Origin: Merdimmobilis hominis | GTDB taxonomy: Bacteria; Bacillota; Clostridia; Oscillospirales; Ruminococcaceae | Assembly: GCF_016901855.1 (NCBI RefSeq) | Contig: NZ_JACJKY010000001.1 | Span: 124,001 to 188,000, forward strand | Direction: 5' to 3' | Length of the DNA stretch: 64,000 bases | In this document: in pieces, positions 33,508-42,897 of the stretch | Numbering within the stretch: position 1 is the first letter of the stretch | Layout: every line of letters begins with the position of its first letter | Translations under genes and position numbers: made by a program | The notes under the pieces: generated by a model | What the model was told of the DNA's origin: nothing | What the model saw: only the letters and a program-made list of their open reading frames with translations | The model's database searches: none

Positions 33508-35392
33508 TTTTTTGCCGATCTCAAAAAGTGATATGCGTAAGCGCGGCATCGAACAGCTTGATTTTATCTGTGTCACAGGGGACAGCTACGTCGATCATCC
33601 GACATTCGGAACAGCCATCATTTCTCGCGTGATTGAAGCAGAGGGCTTTTCGGTTGGTATTTTAGCGCAGCCCGGTTTCCGCAATGCAAACGATATGCAA
33701 AAACTTGGAAGACCGAAATATGCGTTTATGGTTTCTTCGGGAAACATCGACTCGATGGTTGCGCACTACACAGTTGCCAAACGGAAACGAAGCGATGACG
33801 CCTACACTGCCGGCGGAAAAGCCGGACGCCGTCCGGATCGTGCGCTTACGGTGTACTGCAAGCTGATTCGGGAAGCGTATCCGGATATCCCGATCATTAT
33901 CGGCGGATTGGAAGCTTCTCTGCGCCGGTTTGCACATTATGATTACTGGGACGATGCGGTACATCCGTCGATTTTATGTTCGACAACCGCTGATCTGCTT
34001 GTATACGGCATGGGAGAAAAGCAGACAATCGAAATTGTGCATCGGCTGGCATCCGGCGAATCAGTGGATACCATGACCGATATCCGCGGCACCTGCTATC
34101 TGACCGATCCGGTCAATACACCGTTTACATCTGCACAATGTCCTGATTTTGATGCAGTCTGCCGCGATAAAAAGCTATATGCAAAAGCCGCTAAAATCCA
34201 AATGGCCGAGCAGGACGAAGTGCGCGGTAAAACGATCATACAGCGGCACGGCAAAAAAATGCTTGTGCAGAATCCGCCGATGACAGCGCTTAATGGCGAA
34301 GAACTTGATCGGATCTATGAACTTCCCTATATGCGGACATATCATCCTTCCTACGAATCGGAGGGCGGTGTGCCTGCCATCAAAGAAGTTGAGTTTTCGA
34401 TCACGCATAACCGTGGTTGTTTTGGTGCATGCAATTTCTGTTCTATCGCATTTCATCAAGGTCGTAAGGTCACTTGCCGTACGCATGAATCCGTCGTGCG
34501 GGAAGCGCAGGAAATGACCAAAAATCCGCATTTTAAAGGCTATATCAGTGATGTCGGCGGTCCGACTGCGAATTTCAGACAGCCTTCCTGTGCCATGCAA
34601 AAGGAACACGGACTTTGCAAAGAGAAAAAATGCTTAGCACCGCGACCGTGTAAAAATCTGCTTGCCGATCACAGTGATTATGTTTCTCTGCTGCGTAAAC
34701 TCCGTGAAATCAAAGGAATCAAAAAGGTGTTCATCCGCTCGGGAATCCGGTATGACTATATGCTGTCTGATCCAGATGATACATTCTTTAAAGAACTTGT
34801 TCGTTATCATGTCAGCGGCCAGCTTCGTGTTGCACCTGAGCATTGCAGCGCCAATGTACTCGATAAAATGGGAAAACCGCATATTGAAGCCTACCACATT
34901 TTCTTGAAAAAATACCGCGAAGAGACCGCAAAAATCGGAAAAGAACAATATCTCGTTCCGTATTTGATGTCATCGCATCCGGGCAGTACACTGAATGATG
35001 CGATTGAACTGGCGCTCTTTTTAAAAGAAGCCGGCATTCATCCGGATCAGGTACAGGACTTTTATCCGACGCCCGGAACGGTTTCCACTTGCATGTATCA
35101 TACAGGAATTGACCCGATCAGCGGGGAAAGCGTATTTGTGCCCAAAACGCCTGAAGAAAAGGCAATGCAGCGTGCACTTTTACAGTATTACAAGCCGGAA
35201 AACCGGGAAATTGTACGAAAAGCATTGATTTTGGCAAACCGGCGTGATCTGATTGGAAATCGTCCGGGTTGTTTGATTCCGGATCTGCCGGTGCGCAGTG
35301 CAAACAAACGCATGGACACAGCGCAAAACAAACGGAGGACCTCATGGCAAAACGAAAGACGTACAAAAAATACAAAAAGAACAAAACGATAA
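33482..35392 (+). CDS. YgiQ-family radical SAM protein (UPF0313)
   Basis: A 636-residue protein with an N-terminal B12-binding-like region ([21 protein letters not shown]) and a radical SAM cluster motif CFGACNFC (Cys-x3-Cys-x2-Cys). Further cysteines are in a YgiQ-type insertion ([15 protein letters not shown]). The family is widespread and its reaction is not established. ATG 33482 lies within spoIIIE, with a GAGG motif upstream. The basic 3' end overlaps the next gene by 49 bases. Confidence 0.92.
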   Translation: MTSKPKQNDFLPISKSDMRKRGIEQLDFICVTGDSYVDHPTFGTAIISRVIEAEGFSVGILAQPGFRNANDMQKLGRPKYAFMVSSGNIDSMVAHYTVAKRKRSDDAYTAGGKAGRRPDRALTVYCKLIREAYPDIPIIIGGLEASLRRFAHYDYWDDAVHPSILCSTTADLLVYGMGEKQTIEIVHRLASGESVDTMTDIRGTCYLTDPVNTPFTSAQCPDFDAVCRDKKLYAKAAKIQMAEQDEVRGKTIIQRHGKKMLVQNPPMTALNGEELDRIYELPYMRTYHPSYESEGGVPAIKEVEFSITHNRGCFGACNFCSIAFHQGRKVTCRTHESVVREAQEMTKNPHFKGYISDVGGPTANFRQPSCAMQKEHGLCKEKKCLAPRPCKNLLADHSDYVSLLRKLREIKGIKKVFIRSGIRYDYMLSDPDDTFFKELVRYHVSGQLRVAPEHCSANVLDKMGKPHIEAYHIFLKKYREETAKIGKEQYLVPYLMSSHPGSTLNDAIELALFLKEAGIHPDQVQDFYPTPGTVSTCMYHTGIDPISGESVFVPKTPEEKAMQRALLQYYKPENREIVRKALILANRRDLIGNRPGCLIPDLPVRSANKRMDTAQNKRRTSWQNERRTKNTKRTKR

Positions 35393-36333
35393 GCACTTCT
35401 GCAATCGTACTGACAGCGATCTTTGTTTCGTTTTTTGCACTGCGGGCAGTCGATGAATGGCTGTCGCTTGGATTATTTGCAAAATTTGATGCAATGGTCG
35501 TACAGTGGACCAAACAGGTGACGAATCAAAAGCCACCGGTTTCGTTTGATCCAAATGCAGATTTTTCCGTGCATTTTATTGATGTCGGACAGGGCGACTG
35601 CACACTGATTCTTTCAGACGGTCATGCAATTTTAATCGATGCCGGTGAAAACGATAAAGGGGACGATATCCTTGCGTATTTGGATGACATTGGTGTACAG
35701 AAAATTGATTTGATGATTGCAACGCATCCGCATTCCGATCATATCGGCGGACTGGATACGGTCATTCAAGGAATTTCCGTCAAAGAAGTGCTGATGCCGC
35801 CGCTAAAATCCTCGGTTGTTCCGACCACAAAGACCTATACAGATCTGCTGACAGCTGTAAAGGAAAAGAACATTACACTGAAACAATCGAAAGTTTTAGA
35901 AGAATATCGCTTTGGAAACGGCAAACTTACCGTACTGGGACCGGTTGCGAACTATGATGAACTGAATAACACTTCTTTGGTTGCGCGGTTTGACTATGGT
36001 GAGCTGTCTGTATTGCTGACCGGTGATATGGAAGCGGATGCAGAACGTGATCTGCTGGCTTCCGGTGCTTCTGTTTCCGCAGACGTTTTAAAACTTGGTC
36101 ATCACGGAAGCTCCACTTCGACAAGTGACGCTTTTTTGCAGGCAGTCGGTCCAAGAATTTGTATTGCAGAATGCGGTGAAGCAAATGAATACGGTCATCC
36201 GCATGAAGAAATCATCGAACGCGTTTCTTCCTATGGTGCAGCCTTTTATCGTACCGATTTATACGGTCATATCGTGCTTTCCGCAAAAGACGGCGCACTG
36301 GATGTATCAACGCAAAAGCAGGTGAGCGGATGA
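35344..36333 (+). CDS. Secreted ComEC/Rec2-like metallo-beta-lactamase-fold hydrolase
   Basis: A 329-residue protein with a basic N-terminus, one membrane anchor (about 17-36) and an MBL domain with the metal motif THPHSDHIGG, DVGQGDCTLIL, LTGDME and KLGHHGSSTS. It corresponds to the MBL part of ComEC without the channel, facing outside. Substrates may be extracellular nucleic acids or nucleotides; this is inferred. ATG 35344 has GGAGG 4 nt upstream. The following DUF3006 gene is a frequent partner. Confidence 0.9.
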   Translation: MAKRKTYKKYKKNKTISTSAIVLTAIFVSFFALRAVDEWLSLGLFAKFDAMVVQWTKQVTNQKPPVSFDPNADFSVHFIDVGQGDCTLILSDGHAILIDAGENDKGDDILAYLDDIGVQKIDLMIATHPHSDHIGGLDTVIQGISVKEVLMPPLKSSVVPTTKTYTDLLTAVKEKNITLKQSKVLEEYRFGNGKLTVLGPVANYDELNNTSLVARFDYGELSVLLTGDMEADAERDLLASGASVSADVLKLGHHGSSTSTSDAFLQAVGPRICIAECGEANEYGHPHEEIIERVSSYGAAFYRTDLYGHIVLSAKDGALDVSTQKQVSG

Positions 36334-36542
36334 TTGTTGGGATTGATCGAATTGAAGAAATGACTGCGGTGTGTGAAACAGAATCAGGCGGACAAATAAC
36401 GTTTCCGGTATCCGCTTTTGTCCCGTACGCAAAAGAGGGGAATTGGTATACAAAAACGGGAAATGAATTTGTTTACGACGAAATGATCACACAAAAAAAG
36501 CGCGACGAAAACGCCGCACTGCTTCATTCTCTATTAAAATAA
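36330..36542 (+). CDS. DUF3006 protein
   Basis: A 70-residue protein (MIVGIDRIEEMTAVCETESG) matching DUF3006, which is typically encoded directly after ComEC-like MBL hydrolases, as here. The start overlaps the MBL gene stop by four bases. It has a small beta-rich fold and no known activity. Confidence 0.85.
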   Translation: MIVGIDRIEEMTAVCETESGGQITFPVSAFVPYAKEGNWYTKTGNEFVYDEMITQKKRDENAALLHSLLK

Positions 36543-36575
36543 AAGGCAGGCACAAAAGTGCCTGCCTTTTATTTT
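36541..36575. terminator. Bidirectional terminator (DUF3006 / coaX)
   Basis: A perfect 13-bp stem AAAAGGCAGGCAC / GTGCCTGCCTTTT with an AAAA loop between convergent genes. Confidence 0.92.
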
Positions 36576-36586
36576 ACCATATGAAA

Positions 36587-37354
36587 TTATAAATTCGACT
36601 CATAAAGACGCAAAAGACCGATCAGGAGTAAATTCTCGTCATAGTGAATCGTATGCTTGCAAAAGGGAAGAACAACACCCATCAAACCACCGGTTGCAAC
36701 CGCTGTCACCGGTTCTCCGAGCTCTTCCTGCACCCGATCAATCAAACCATCGATCATCGCAGCGTTGCTGTAAACAGCGCCTGCTTTCATGCAGTCAATC
36801 GTATTCTTGCCAATCAAATGCTGCGGCGGCTCGTCCAAATTGATAAACGGAAGCTGTGCTGCACGTGCAGACAGCGCGTCCATCGAAAGCCGAAGCCCCG
36901 GAATAATCACACCGCCAATGTAGTTGCCTTCTTTGTCAATCACAGACATTGTTGTCGCAGTGCCCATATCAAAAATCGCCAATGGAGGACGATACATCGA
37001 CAGCGCAGCTGCCGCATCCACCAGCAAATCGGCGCCTACCTGTGAAGGAATGTCCATTTTGATCTCCATATCAAGTTTCATTTGATTGGTGACGATCATG
37101 AACTGTTTTCCTGTGAGCACTTCCATCGTTTTGCCAAGAACGTATCGAAGCTCCGGCACAACGCTCGAAATGATACCGCCTTCTACTTTCGAAAAATCAA
37201 CCGATTTTTCTGAGAGCAGCAGACGCAGATGTGAAACATATTCATCAATCGTTTTGTTTCGGTCGCTTGTCATACGAAGACTGAATTGTAATGTGCCGTC
37301 TTCAAATCCGCCGATCACTGTATTTGTATTGCCAACATCGAGTGCAAGAATCAT
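36587..37354 (-). CDS. coaX: Type III pantothenate kinase
   Basis: A 255-residue ASKHA kinase for the first step of CoA synthesis (pantothenate to 4'-phosphopantothenate). The PHOSPHATE-type motif LALDVGNTNTVIG, GADLLVDAAAA, FDMGTATTMSVID and GGVIIPGLRLS are all present. It lies 13 bp after the ECF transporter gene and forms an operon with it, divergent from coaBC. Confidence 0.96.
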   Translation of the reverse strand: MILALDVGNTNTVIGGFEDGTLQFSLRMTSDRNKTIDEYVSHLRLLLSEKSVDFSKVEGGIISSVVPELRYVLGKTMEVLTGKQFMIVTNQMKLDMEIKMDIPSQVGADLLVDAAAALSMYRPPLAIFDMGTATTMSVIDKEGNYIGGVIIPGLRLSMDALSARAAQLPFINLDEPPQHLIGKNTIDCMKAGAVYSNAAMIDGLIDRVQEELGEPVTAVATGGLMGVVLPFCKHTIHYDENLLLIGLLRLYESNL

Positions 37355-37367
37355 TGTGGTGTCTCCT

Positions 37368-38048
37368 TTAAAAACGTTTGCTGCGTTTCATTGCGATTGA
37401 TAGCGGAACGGTGATTGCAGGAACCAAAATCGCCGCAGCAATCATTTCCGGTACACCGTTTGTTGCAACAACGCCTAAAATTGCAGCCAATACTGCGTTA
37501 ATCGCAAGATCGTTTGCTGCAGCATATGCATCTTTAAACAAGAAAAAGATCAAACTCATGACCAAAGCAGTATTAACAAAGGCGCCTACAATACCTGCAG
37601 CGACCATGCCAATGACCTGTCCGCCTTTTAAGCGATGGAACAGACGTTTGAGCCCCTCATACACAGCCCATGCAATCGGACCGATCAGCATACGCGGCAA
37701 AAGAGAAATAACAATTGCCCACGGGCTTCCATGATCTGTACCAGGCACATGGATAAAGGGAGAAAATGTAAACGAAAGAACACCGGGAACCATCGTGTTT
37801 TTAATTAAGCTTGTGAGTCCAAATACGAACCCTAAAAAAGCACCTTGTTTTGGGCCAAGCAAAATTGCACCGATGATGACCGGAATATGAAGAATGGTTG
37901 CTTTGATAAACGGCAGGTCAATGAGTCCGATGGGTGTGCACGCCATCAAAATAATGATTCCTGTAAACAGCGAGAGCAAAACCAAATGATACACACTGCT
38001 GTTTGACCGTTTTTGTCCCAGTTGGGACGTTTGCTGATTATTCATCAT
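37368..38048 (-). CDS. panT: ECF transporter S component, probably for pantothenate (PanT-like)
   Basis: A 226-residue protein with six membrane helices. PFIKATILHIPVIIGAILLGPKQGAFLGF is the typical S-component core. The neighbours coaX and coaBC point to pantothenate as substrate (inference). ATG 38048 has AGGAGG 7 nt upstream; a second ATG follows at once. The shared EcfA/EcfT module is not in the window. A structured 125-nt leader precedes it. Confidence 0.8.
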   Translation of the reverse strand: MMNNQQTSQLGQKRSNSSVYHLVLLSLFTGIIILMACTPIGLIDLPFIKATILHIPVIIGAILLGPKQGAFLGFVFGLTSLIKNTMVPGVLSFTFSPFIHVPGTDHGSPWAIVISLLPRMLIGPIAWAVYEGLKRLFHRLKGGQVIGMVAAGIVGAFVNTALVMSLIFFLFKDAYAAANDLAINAVLAAILGVVATNGVPEMIAAAILVPAITVPLSIAMKRSKRF

Positions 38049-38174
38049 AAAAAAACCTCCTGCTGCTGTTCGTTTTTTCGATACAGCGCGAAAATAAATA
38101 ATGTGAAAAAACATACGAATCGATGCTCTGTCATCCCGACAGGGTATGGCGAGCTCTTTTTTGGATGTTTTTCC
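38049..38174 (-). promoter_or_regulatory. Structured 5' leader of panT-coaX (candidate regulatory RNA)
   Basis: On the minus strand a two-part stem pairs CATAC with GTATG (38144-38148 / 38112-38116), enclosing CTGTC / GACAG (inner 5-bp stem). A second hairpin (GCTGT..TCG / CGA..ACAGC, 38065-38087) ends a few bases before the AGGAGG. I do not recognise a known riboswitch class. It could be a metabolite-sensing or translation-control element. Confidence 0.4.
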
Positions 38175-38180
38175 CCTTAC

Positions 38181-38209
38181 ATTATACTCAACAATGGAAG
38201 CGATTGCAA
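38181..38209 (-). promoter_or_regulatory. SigmaA promoter of panT-coaX
   Basis: The minus strand has TTGCAA (38204-38209), a 17-bp spacer and perfect TATAAT (38181-38186). Confidence 0.75.
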
Positions 38210-38224
38210 TACCTCAAAGCGTCG

Positions 38225-38253
38225 TTTACTTTTTCATTTTCATTTGCTATAAT
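38225..38253 (+). promoter_or_regulatory. SigmaA promoter of coaBC
   Basis: TTTACT (38225-38230), a 17-bp spacer and perfect TATAAT (38248-38253), divergent from the panT promoter 15 bp away. Confidence 0.75.
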
Positions 38254-38300
38254 ACACTCAAAAGGCTCTGCTTACAGAGCATGAAACGGAGCGAACACTG

Positions 38301-39500
38301 ATGTTAAAAAATAAAACTGTTCTTCTCGGTGTGACTGGCGGCATCGCTTGTTATAAGGCGGCAGCACTTGCCTCCGCGCTTGTCAAACAGCACTGTAATG
38401 TGCATGTTATCATGACGGAACATGCAACCGAATTTATCACACCACTTACATTCGAACAGCTGACAGGCAACCGCACGGTCGTAGATACATTTGACCGCAA
38501 TCACACCTTTCAAGTCGAACATGTGGCGTTGGCAGATCAGGCAGATCTTGTTTTGATCGCGCCGGCAACTGCAAATATCCTGGCAAAACTGGCGCATGGC
38601 ATTGCGGACGATATGCTGTCTACAACGGTGCTGGCATGCAACTGCAAAAAAATCGCCGCACCGGCGATGAACACCAAAATGTACGACAACCCGGTAACGC
38701 AGGATAATCTGAAGACGCTGCGGCATTATGGTTGGGAAGTGATCGAACCTGCAACCGGGCGTCTTGCCTGCGGTGCGGTCGGAAGAGGCAAAATGCCCGA
38801 ACCGGAAGTGCTTCTTGAAAGTGTGATGCATGCACTTGTTCATGAAAAAGATATGACCGGATTACGCGTACTTGTCACAGCAGGTCCTACACAGGAAGCG
38901 CTCGATCCTGTGCGTTATTTGACGAATCATTCCACCGGTACCATGGGATATGCAATCGCACGTGCAGCGGCGGCGCGCGGCGCAGAAGTGACGCTTGTTT
39001 CCGGACCGACTGCGATTCGTGCACCGCAGTATGTGAATACCATTCCTGTCGTTTCTGCGCAGGAGATGTTTGATGCAGTGACCTCGCGGAGTGATGCACA
39101 GGATATTATTATCAAAGCGGCGGCAGTTGCAGATTATCGTCCGGCTGTCGTTTCGGATGAGAAAATCAAAAAACAGTCTGACGAATCAGACGCTGTGCTT
39201 CCGTTAATGCGCACTTCCGATATTCTTGCATGGCTCGGTGAACACAAGCCGGATGGTCAATTTTTGTGCGGCTTTTCCATGGAAACACAGAATTTGATTG
39301 AAAATTCTAAAAAGAAACTCGAGAAAAAACATCTTGATCTGATTGCAGCAAACAGTATCAAAGAAGAAGGTGCGGGTTTCGGCACCTCAACCAATCGAAT
39401 CACACTGATTTCAAAAAACGATATGGAAGCGTTTCCGCTGCTTTCGAAAGACGAAACCGCGCATCGTTTATTGGATCACATTATGAAGCTGCGTGCATAA
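38301..39500 (+). CDS. coaBC: Phosphopantothenoylcysteine synthetase/decarboxylase
   Basis: A 399-residue bifunctional CoA enzyme. The N-terminal flavoprotein decarboxylase (CoaC) has GVTGGIACYKAAALAS, catalytic-type FQVEHVAL, PAMNTKMYDNP and LACG. The C-terminal synthetase (CoaB) has VTAGPTQEALDPVRYLTNHSTGTMGYAIA. It converts phosphopantothenate via its cysteine adduct to phosphopantetheine. Divergent from panT-coaX. Confidence 0.96.
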   Translation: MLKNKTVLLGVTGGIACYKAAALASALVKQHCNVHVIMTEHATEFITPLTFEQLTGNRTVVDTFDRNHTFQVEHVALADQADLVLIAPATANILAKLAHGIADDMLSTTVLACNCKKIAAPAMNTKMYDNPVTQDNLKTLRHYGWEVIEPATGRLACGAVGRGKMPEPEVLLESVMHALVHEKDMTGLRVLVTAGPTQEALDPVRYLTNHSTGTMGYAIARAAAARGAEVTLVSGPTAIRAPQYVNTIPVVSAQEMFDAVTSRSDAQDIIIKAAAVADYRPAVVSDEKIKKQSDESDAVLPLMRTSDILAWLGEHKPDGQFLCGFSMETQNLIENSKKKLEKKHLDLIAANSIKEEGAGFGTSTNRITLISKNDMEAFPLLSKDETAHRLLDHIMKLRA

Positions 39501-39516
39501 GAAAAACTGCAAAAGC

Positions 39517-39552
39517 AAACGCTCCCTCGATCATATCGAGGGAGCGTTTTTT
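39517..39552. terminator. Bidirectional terminator (coaBC / large glycosidase)
   Basis: A perfect 15-bp stem AAACGCTCCCTCGAT / complement with a 3-nt loop, flanked by an A- and T-run. Confidence 0.92.
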
Positions 39553-39565
39553 ATATCTTTAGTTG

Positions 39566-42500
39566 TTATACACGAACGACTGTGCATACGAATCGTTCAC
39601 CAAAAATGGTTCGACCGCTTGCATGCAATGCGGCATGAACCGTTCCTTCAAACGATTCATCGTAAGACAGCACAAATACTGCCGATTCGTTTTTAGCTTT
39701 TTCCTCAGAAAGCGGAAGAACGTTCACACATGCGTTTTCGGCAATCAACTGCACCTGACCCTGACCTTCTGCTGCAAGCCACAGTGCATCGGTGGTATTC
39801 TGCATGGTCAGATGAACGATAAATGCAGTGTTTTTTGGGATCTTCACACAGCCGCCGTTGTTCACCTCAAACATCTGCTCGTTCGTTTTGATCCAAGCAG
39901 AGGAAATAAATCCATCCAAATAACGCGGTGAACAGCTTGCCGCATCCATTCCGCCGGCTTCCGTCAGCGGCACATCGGCAGAAGTACAACCGAAGCTTTC
40001 ATCACAAAATGCGAGGGTTTCTTGCTTACGGATCGCATCAAACAGTGCAGGCTGAACACTTTGATACACAGAACGCAGTCCGTCTGCATGCAGATCTCTG
40101 TCGATTTTGATATATTGTGCGGGCGGTTTCAAAGCCGGTGCATGAATGAACCGATCCGCGTATTCACGAATCACTTTCGTAACAGGACGATCGCTTCCAT
40201 CCGGATCAATGATGCCGAAATCGCTGTTTTCACCTTGACGATAGCCGCCAAACCACCACCAGCAAAATGCACCGGCTGTGTGACCTGCCAACAGCATATC
40301 GAAAAATGCACGATAATAGGAGGCTTGTCTGTTGCGCATCACAGTGTTGTCATTGAAGTTTGAACCAGTCCAGATCGATTTTCCGAATTCCATCCACTGA
40401 ATCACAGTATTTTTCTTTGCATACCGTGCATAGGTATTGGTAAATACGCCTTGCCAGAGGCTGTTGATATCATCCGAGAGCGCATAACTCTCCGGCGAAA
40501 GCGTGTCCACACCGCTCGCCATGGCGTCATAGTCATATCCGTAAATGCCCGGATCGACCAGCGGAATCGTCGAAGCATCGCCGGAACGCGCACTGATTAA
40601 ATGATTTTTATCAATGGAACGAATAAAATCACATGCGGCAACATGTGCGCGGCGAACTTCCATATCAATGCAGCACCGATATGCTGCCGCCATTTTGGTA
40701 TGTGCGCCGTCATGCCGCAGCTGATCATCGGACAAACCGATGACTTCGCCGGCTTCATTGCGGGGAAGTGCACATCCGAACAATGATTCTGCACATTCTT
40801 CACTGCCATATCGGTTTTTGATAAAGAATCGCCACGCCGCATCGAATGATTTTCTGCCGTTAAAGTTTCCGTAGCACGGCTCGTATGTGCCGACATACCG
40901 CTCCCATGCAATATCATAGCCGACGATTGTATCATTTTCATCAAAATGATACGTTTTGATCATCGCTTCCACTTCTTCTTTCGAGAAGTCAAACGGGTTA
41001 GCATGCGGACGAATCGACAAATTGACATATAATCCATGTGCCTGACAACGGCTGATTAAATGAAGCATATTGCTCGACGAAACCGACGGATCAAAGTAAT
41101 AGAAAATAGAAACTGCATTCATCCCGATTGCACGGATACGCGAAAGATCGCGTTCGATGACATCCGGATCATAGGAGAAGGAAGAAACGTAGTGCTCAAA
41201 CGCATAGAAATCATCGAGTGTTGCGTCATAGCATGGCATATAGTTGACGCCAAAGAAATGCACCGGTTTTCCGTCGATCATGATTTCGTTATCGGTTGGA
41301 TGAAGCGATGCAAATCTGTGTTCTTCAACCGGTTTTGGATGATAGACAGAAACAGAATGAACGATCCGGTCTTTTGTCACGCCGTCTTTTACAAGTGTGA
41401 CGCAAACAGCGCCTTCCGCCGGTGTAAACGGCATTGCCGCGCGCAGATATGAAAATCCATTCTGTTCGGATACGACTGTACCACCAGAAAGCGGCCAAAC
41501 CTGCTCGATGCCGGGTGCGCTTACGTGAATTTCATATCCGGACAAATCTGTTCCAGGTTTTACACTGCACAGCGCGCCAACCGTTCCGTTTGTCTGTTCT
41601 TCTTGATAGATGAACGAATCTGTGCCACCCTCCACAAGCAGAACCGGTGCACACATCGCATCTACCGCCTGCATGACAAAATCAATGCCGCCGTTTAAAT
41701 AAAACGATTCATCATTCACCGTAAACACTGTGAGTGCAGAACCGTTTAACGCGTACGGACGGGGAGAGGTACCACGGTTTACGATCATATACGCCAAAAA
41801 TCCGCTTTGCAGTCCGTCTGCACCGATGGTTTCAATCAGCGGAATGAAACGGGAACGGCGGTTGTGGTCAACGCCAAGTCCCTGTGCACGCGGCGAGAAT
41901 GAATAGATATCAGAAGCATCCGGAACCGGCACAGGAGAAAGAATCGATTGCTTTTCATACACGCGCGCCGATTGCATGTTGTTCATCGGGAAAAAGTGAT
42001 ACTGCGGGCAAAGTCCGTCCACTGCGATTTTCGCAGGTTTTAAAAACGGAATGGTTCCTGCGCACAAATCAGCAATATAAAAGCTATGCTCGCCTGCACA
42101 GGAGTACGCATGGGAAAGCGCATGACCAAACTGAATTTTTTTGACTTTTTTAAAATTGACAAGCGGTGGAATTTCACCTCGTTTTCCGTTCATGCAGGTA
42201 AAATCATGCGCATCGAGCATCGAAAACGAGAAAGTCGGTTCTGGTGTGACGCAGGCACGATAAATCAAGCCGTCTTCTTGAATCAGTTTGATCGTGATAA
42301 TTCTTGTCTGTGCGTCTGCACAATGGAAAAAGCCGATCACGTTTTCGTCGTTTTCAAACGACACCGGCGCTTCAAAGCTTTCATTGATATAAAAGCGATC
42401 TGTATACCAGCGCAGACAGTGTGCAAACGATTCATGCGCAACAACCGACAGGGAAGCAGTCAATTCTACTTCCTTGCTGTCAGGATTGTTTGTATCCGGC

Positions 42501-42880
42501 ACAAACGAAGAGAGTACTTCCGGATTTGAAAAGTCAAGCAAAGTGCGTTTTGAAAAGCCGCCTTCTTTAAATTGAGCAGAAAGTGCGGACAGCGAAAGAA
42601 ATTCGCCGTCCTGTGCATAATATTCCTCATGAAACGGAACACCACCAAGCACAAGCACGTTTTTCCCGTTCGAAAGCGCTTTGTACAAATATTCTTTTAA
42701 ACCGGCAGGGCAGTGCTTCGCATCTTCCACCACGATCAAATCAGCAGTATCGTTTGTCTGCGGCAAACAAGTCGTGCGCCAGTTTAACTCTGTGACCTCA
42801 TATCCGCGGCTGCGGAGCTCTTGTGTAAGCTTTGCGTGAACCGCTGTTTCATTTTGATAAATCACTAGACAGGATGTCAC
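39566..42880 (-). CDS. Large clan-A glycoside-hydrolase-like protein, multidomain, cytoplasmic
   Basis: A 1104-residue protein of no family I can name. Residues 1-130 look like a Rossmann or amidotransferase-like domain (VLVLGGVPFHEEYY). About 130-520 are beta-sandwich-like. About 530-900 read as a TIM barrel starting MIDGKPVHFFGVNYMPC, with candidate acid/base Glu660 (YDIAWERYVG) and candidate nucleophile Glu831 (IQWMEFGKS), the clan-A spacing. The C-terminal about 150 residues are beta-rich. There is no signal peptide or anchor, so it would use imported oligosaccharides. It is monocistronic and ends 17 bp upstream of a shared terminator. Confidence 0.65.
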   Translation of the reverse strand: MTSCLVIYQNETAVHAKLTQELRSRGYEVTELNWRTTCLPQTNDTADLIVVEDAKHCPAGLKEYLYKALSNGKNVLVLGGVPFHEEYYAQDGEFLSLSALSAQFKEGGFSKRTLLDFSNPEVLSSFVPDTNNPDSKEVELTASLSVVAHESFAHCLRWYTDRFYINESFEAPVSFENDENVIGFFHCADAQTRIITIKLIQEDGLIYRACVTPEPTFSFSMLDAHDFTCMNGKRGEIPPLVNFKKVKKIQFGHALSHAYSCAGEHSFYIADLCAGTIPFLKPAKIAVDGLCPQYHFFPMNNMQSARVYEKQSILSPVPVPDASDIYSFSPRAQGLGVDHNRRSRFIPLIETIGADGLQSGFLAYMIVNRGTSPRPYALNGSALTVFTVNDESFYLNGGIDFVMQAVDAMCAPVLLVEGGTDSFIYQEEQTNGTVGALCSVKPGTDLSGYEIHVSAPGIEQVWPLSGGTVVSEQNGFSYLRAAMPFTPAEGAVCVTLVKDGVTKDRIVHSVSVYHPKPVEEHRFASLHPTDNEIMIDGKPVHFFGVNYMPCYDATLDDFYAFEHYVSSFSYDPDVIERDLSRIRAIGMNAVSIFYYFDPSVSSSNMLHLISRCQAHGLYVNLSIRPHANPFDFSKEEVEAMIKTYHFDENDTIVGYDIAWERYVGTYEPCYGNFNGRKSFDAAWRFFIKNRYGSEECAESLFGCALPRNEAGEVIGLSDDQLRHDGAHTKMAAAYRCCIDMEVRRAHVAACDFIRSIDKNHLISARSGDASTIPLVDPGIYGYDYDAMASGVDTLSPESYALSDDINSLWQGVFTNTYARYAKKNTVIQWMEFGKSIWTGSNFNDNTVMRNRQASYYRAFFDMLLAGHTAGAFCWWWFGGYRQGENSDFGIIDPDGSDRPVTKVIREYADRFIHAPALKPPAQYIKIDRDLHADGLRSVYQSVQPALFDAIRKQETLAFCDESFGCTSADVPLTEAGGMDAASCSPRYLDGFISSAWIKTNEQMFEVNNGGCVKIPKNTAFIVHLTMQNTTDALWLAAEGQGQVQLIAENACVNVLPLSEEKAKNESAVFVLSYDESFEGTVHAALHASGRTIFGERFVCTVVRV

Positions 42881-42897
42881 AAAAATCCCCCCAAAAA

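Noticed and set aside
38049-38174. panT leader considered as a preQ1, THF or TPP riboswitch
   Set aside because: None of the conserved core sequences of these classes can be found; only generic hairpins are visible.
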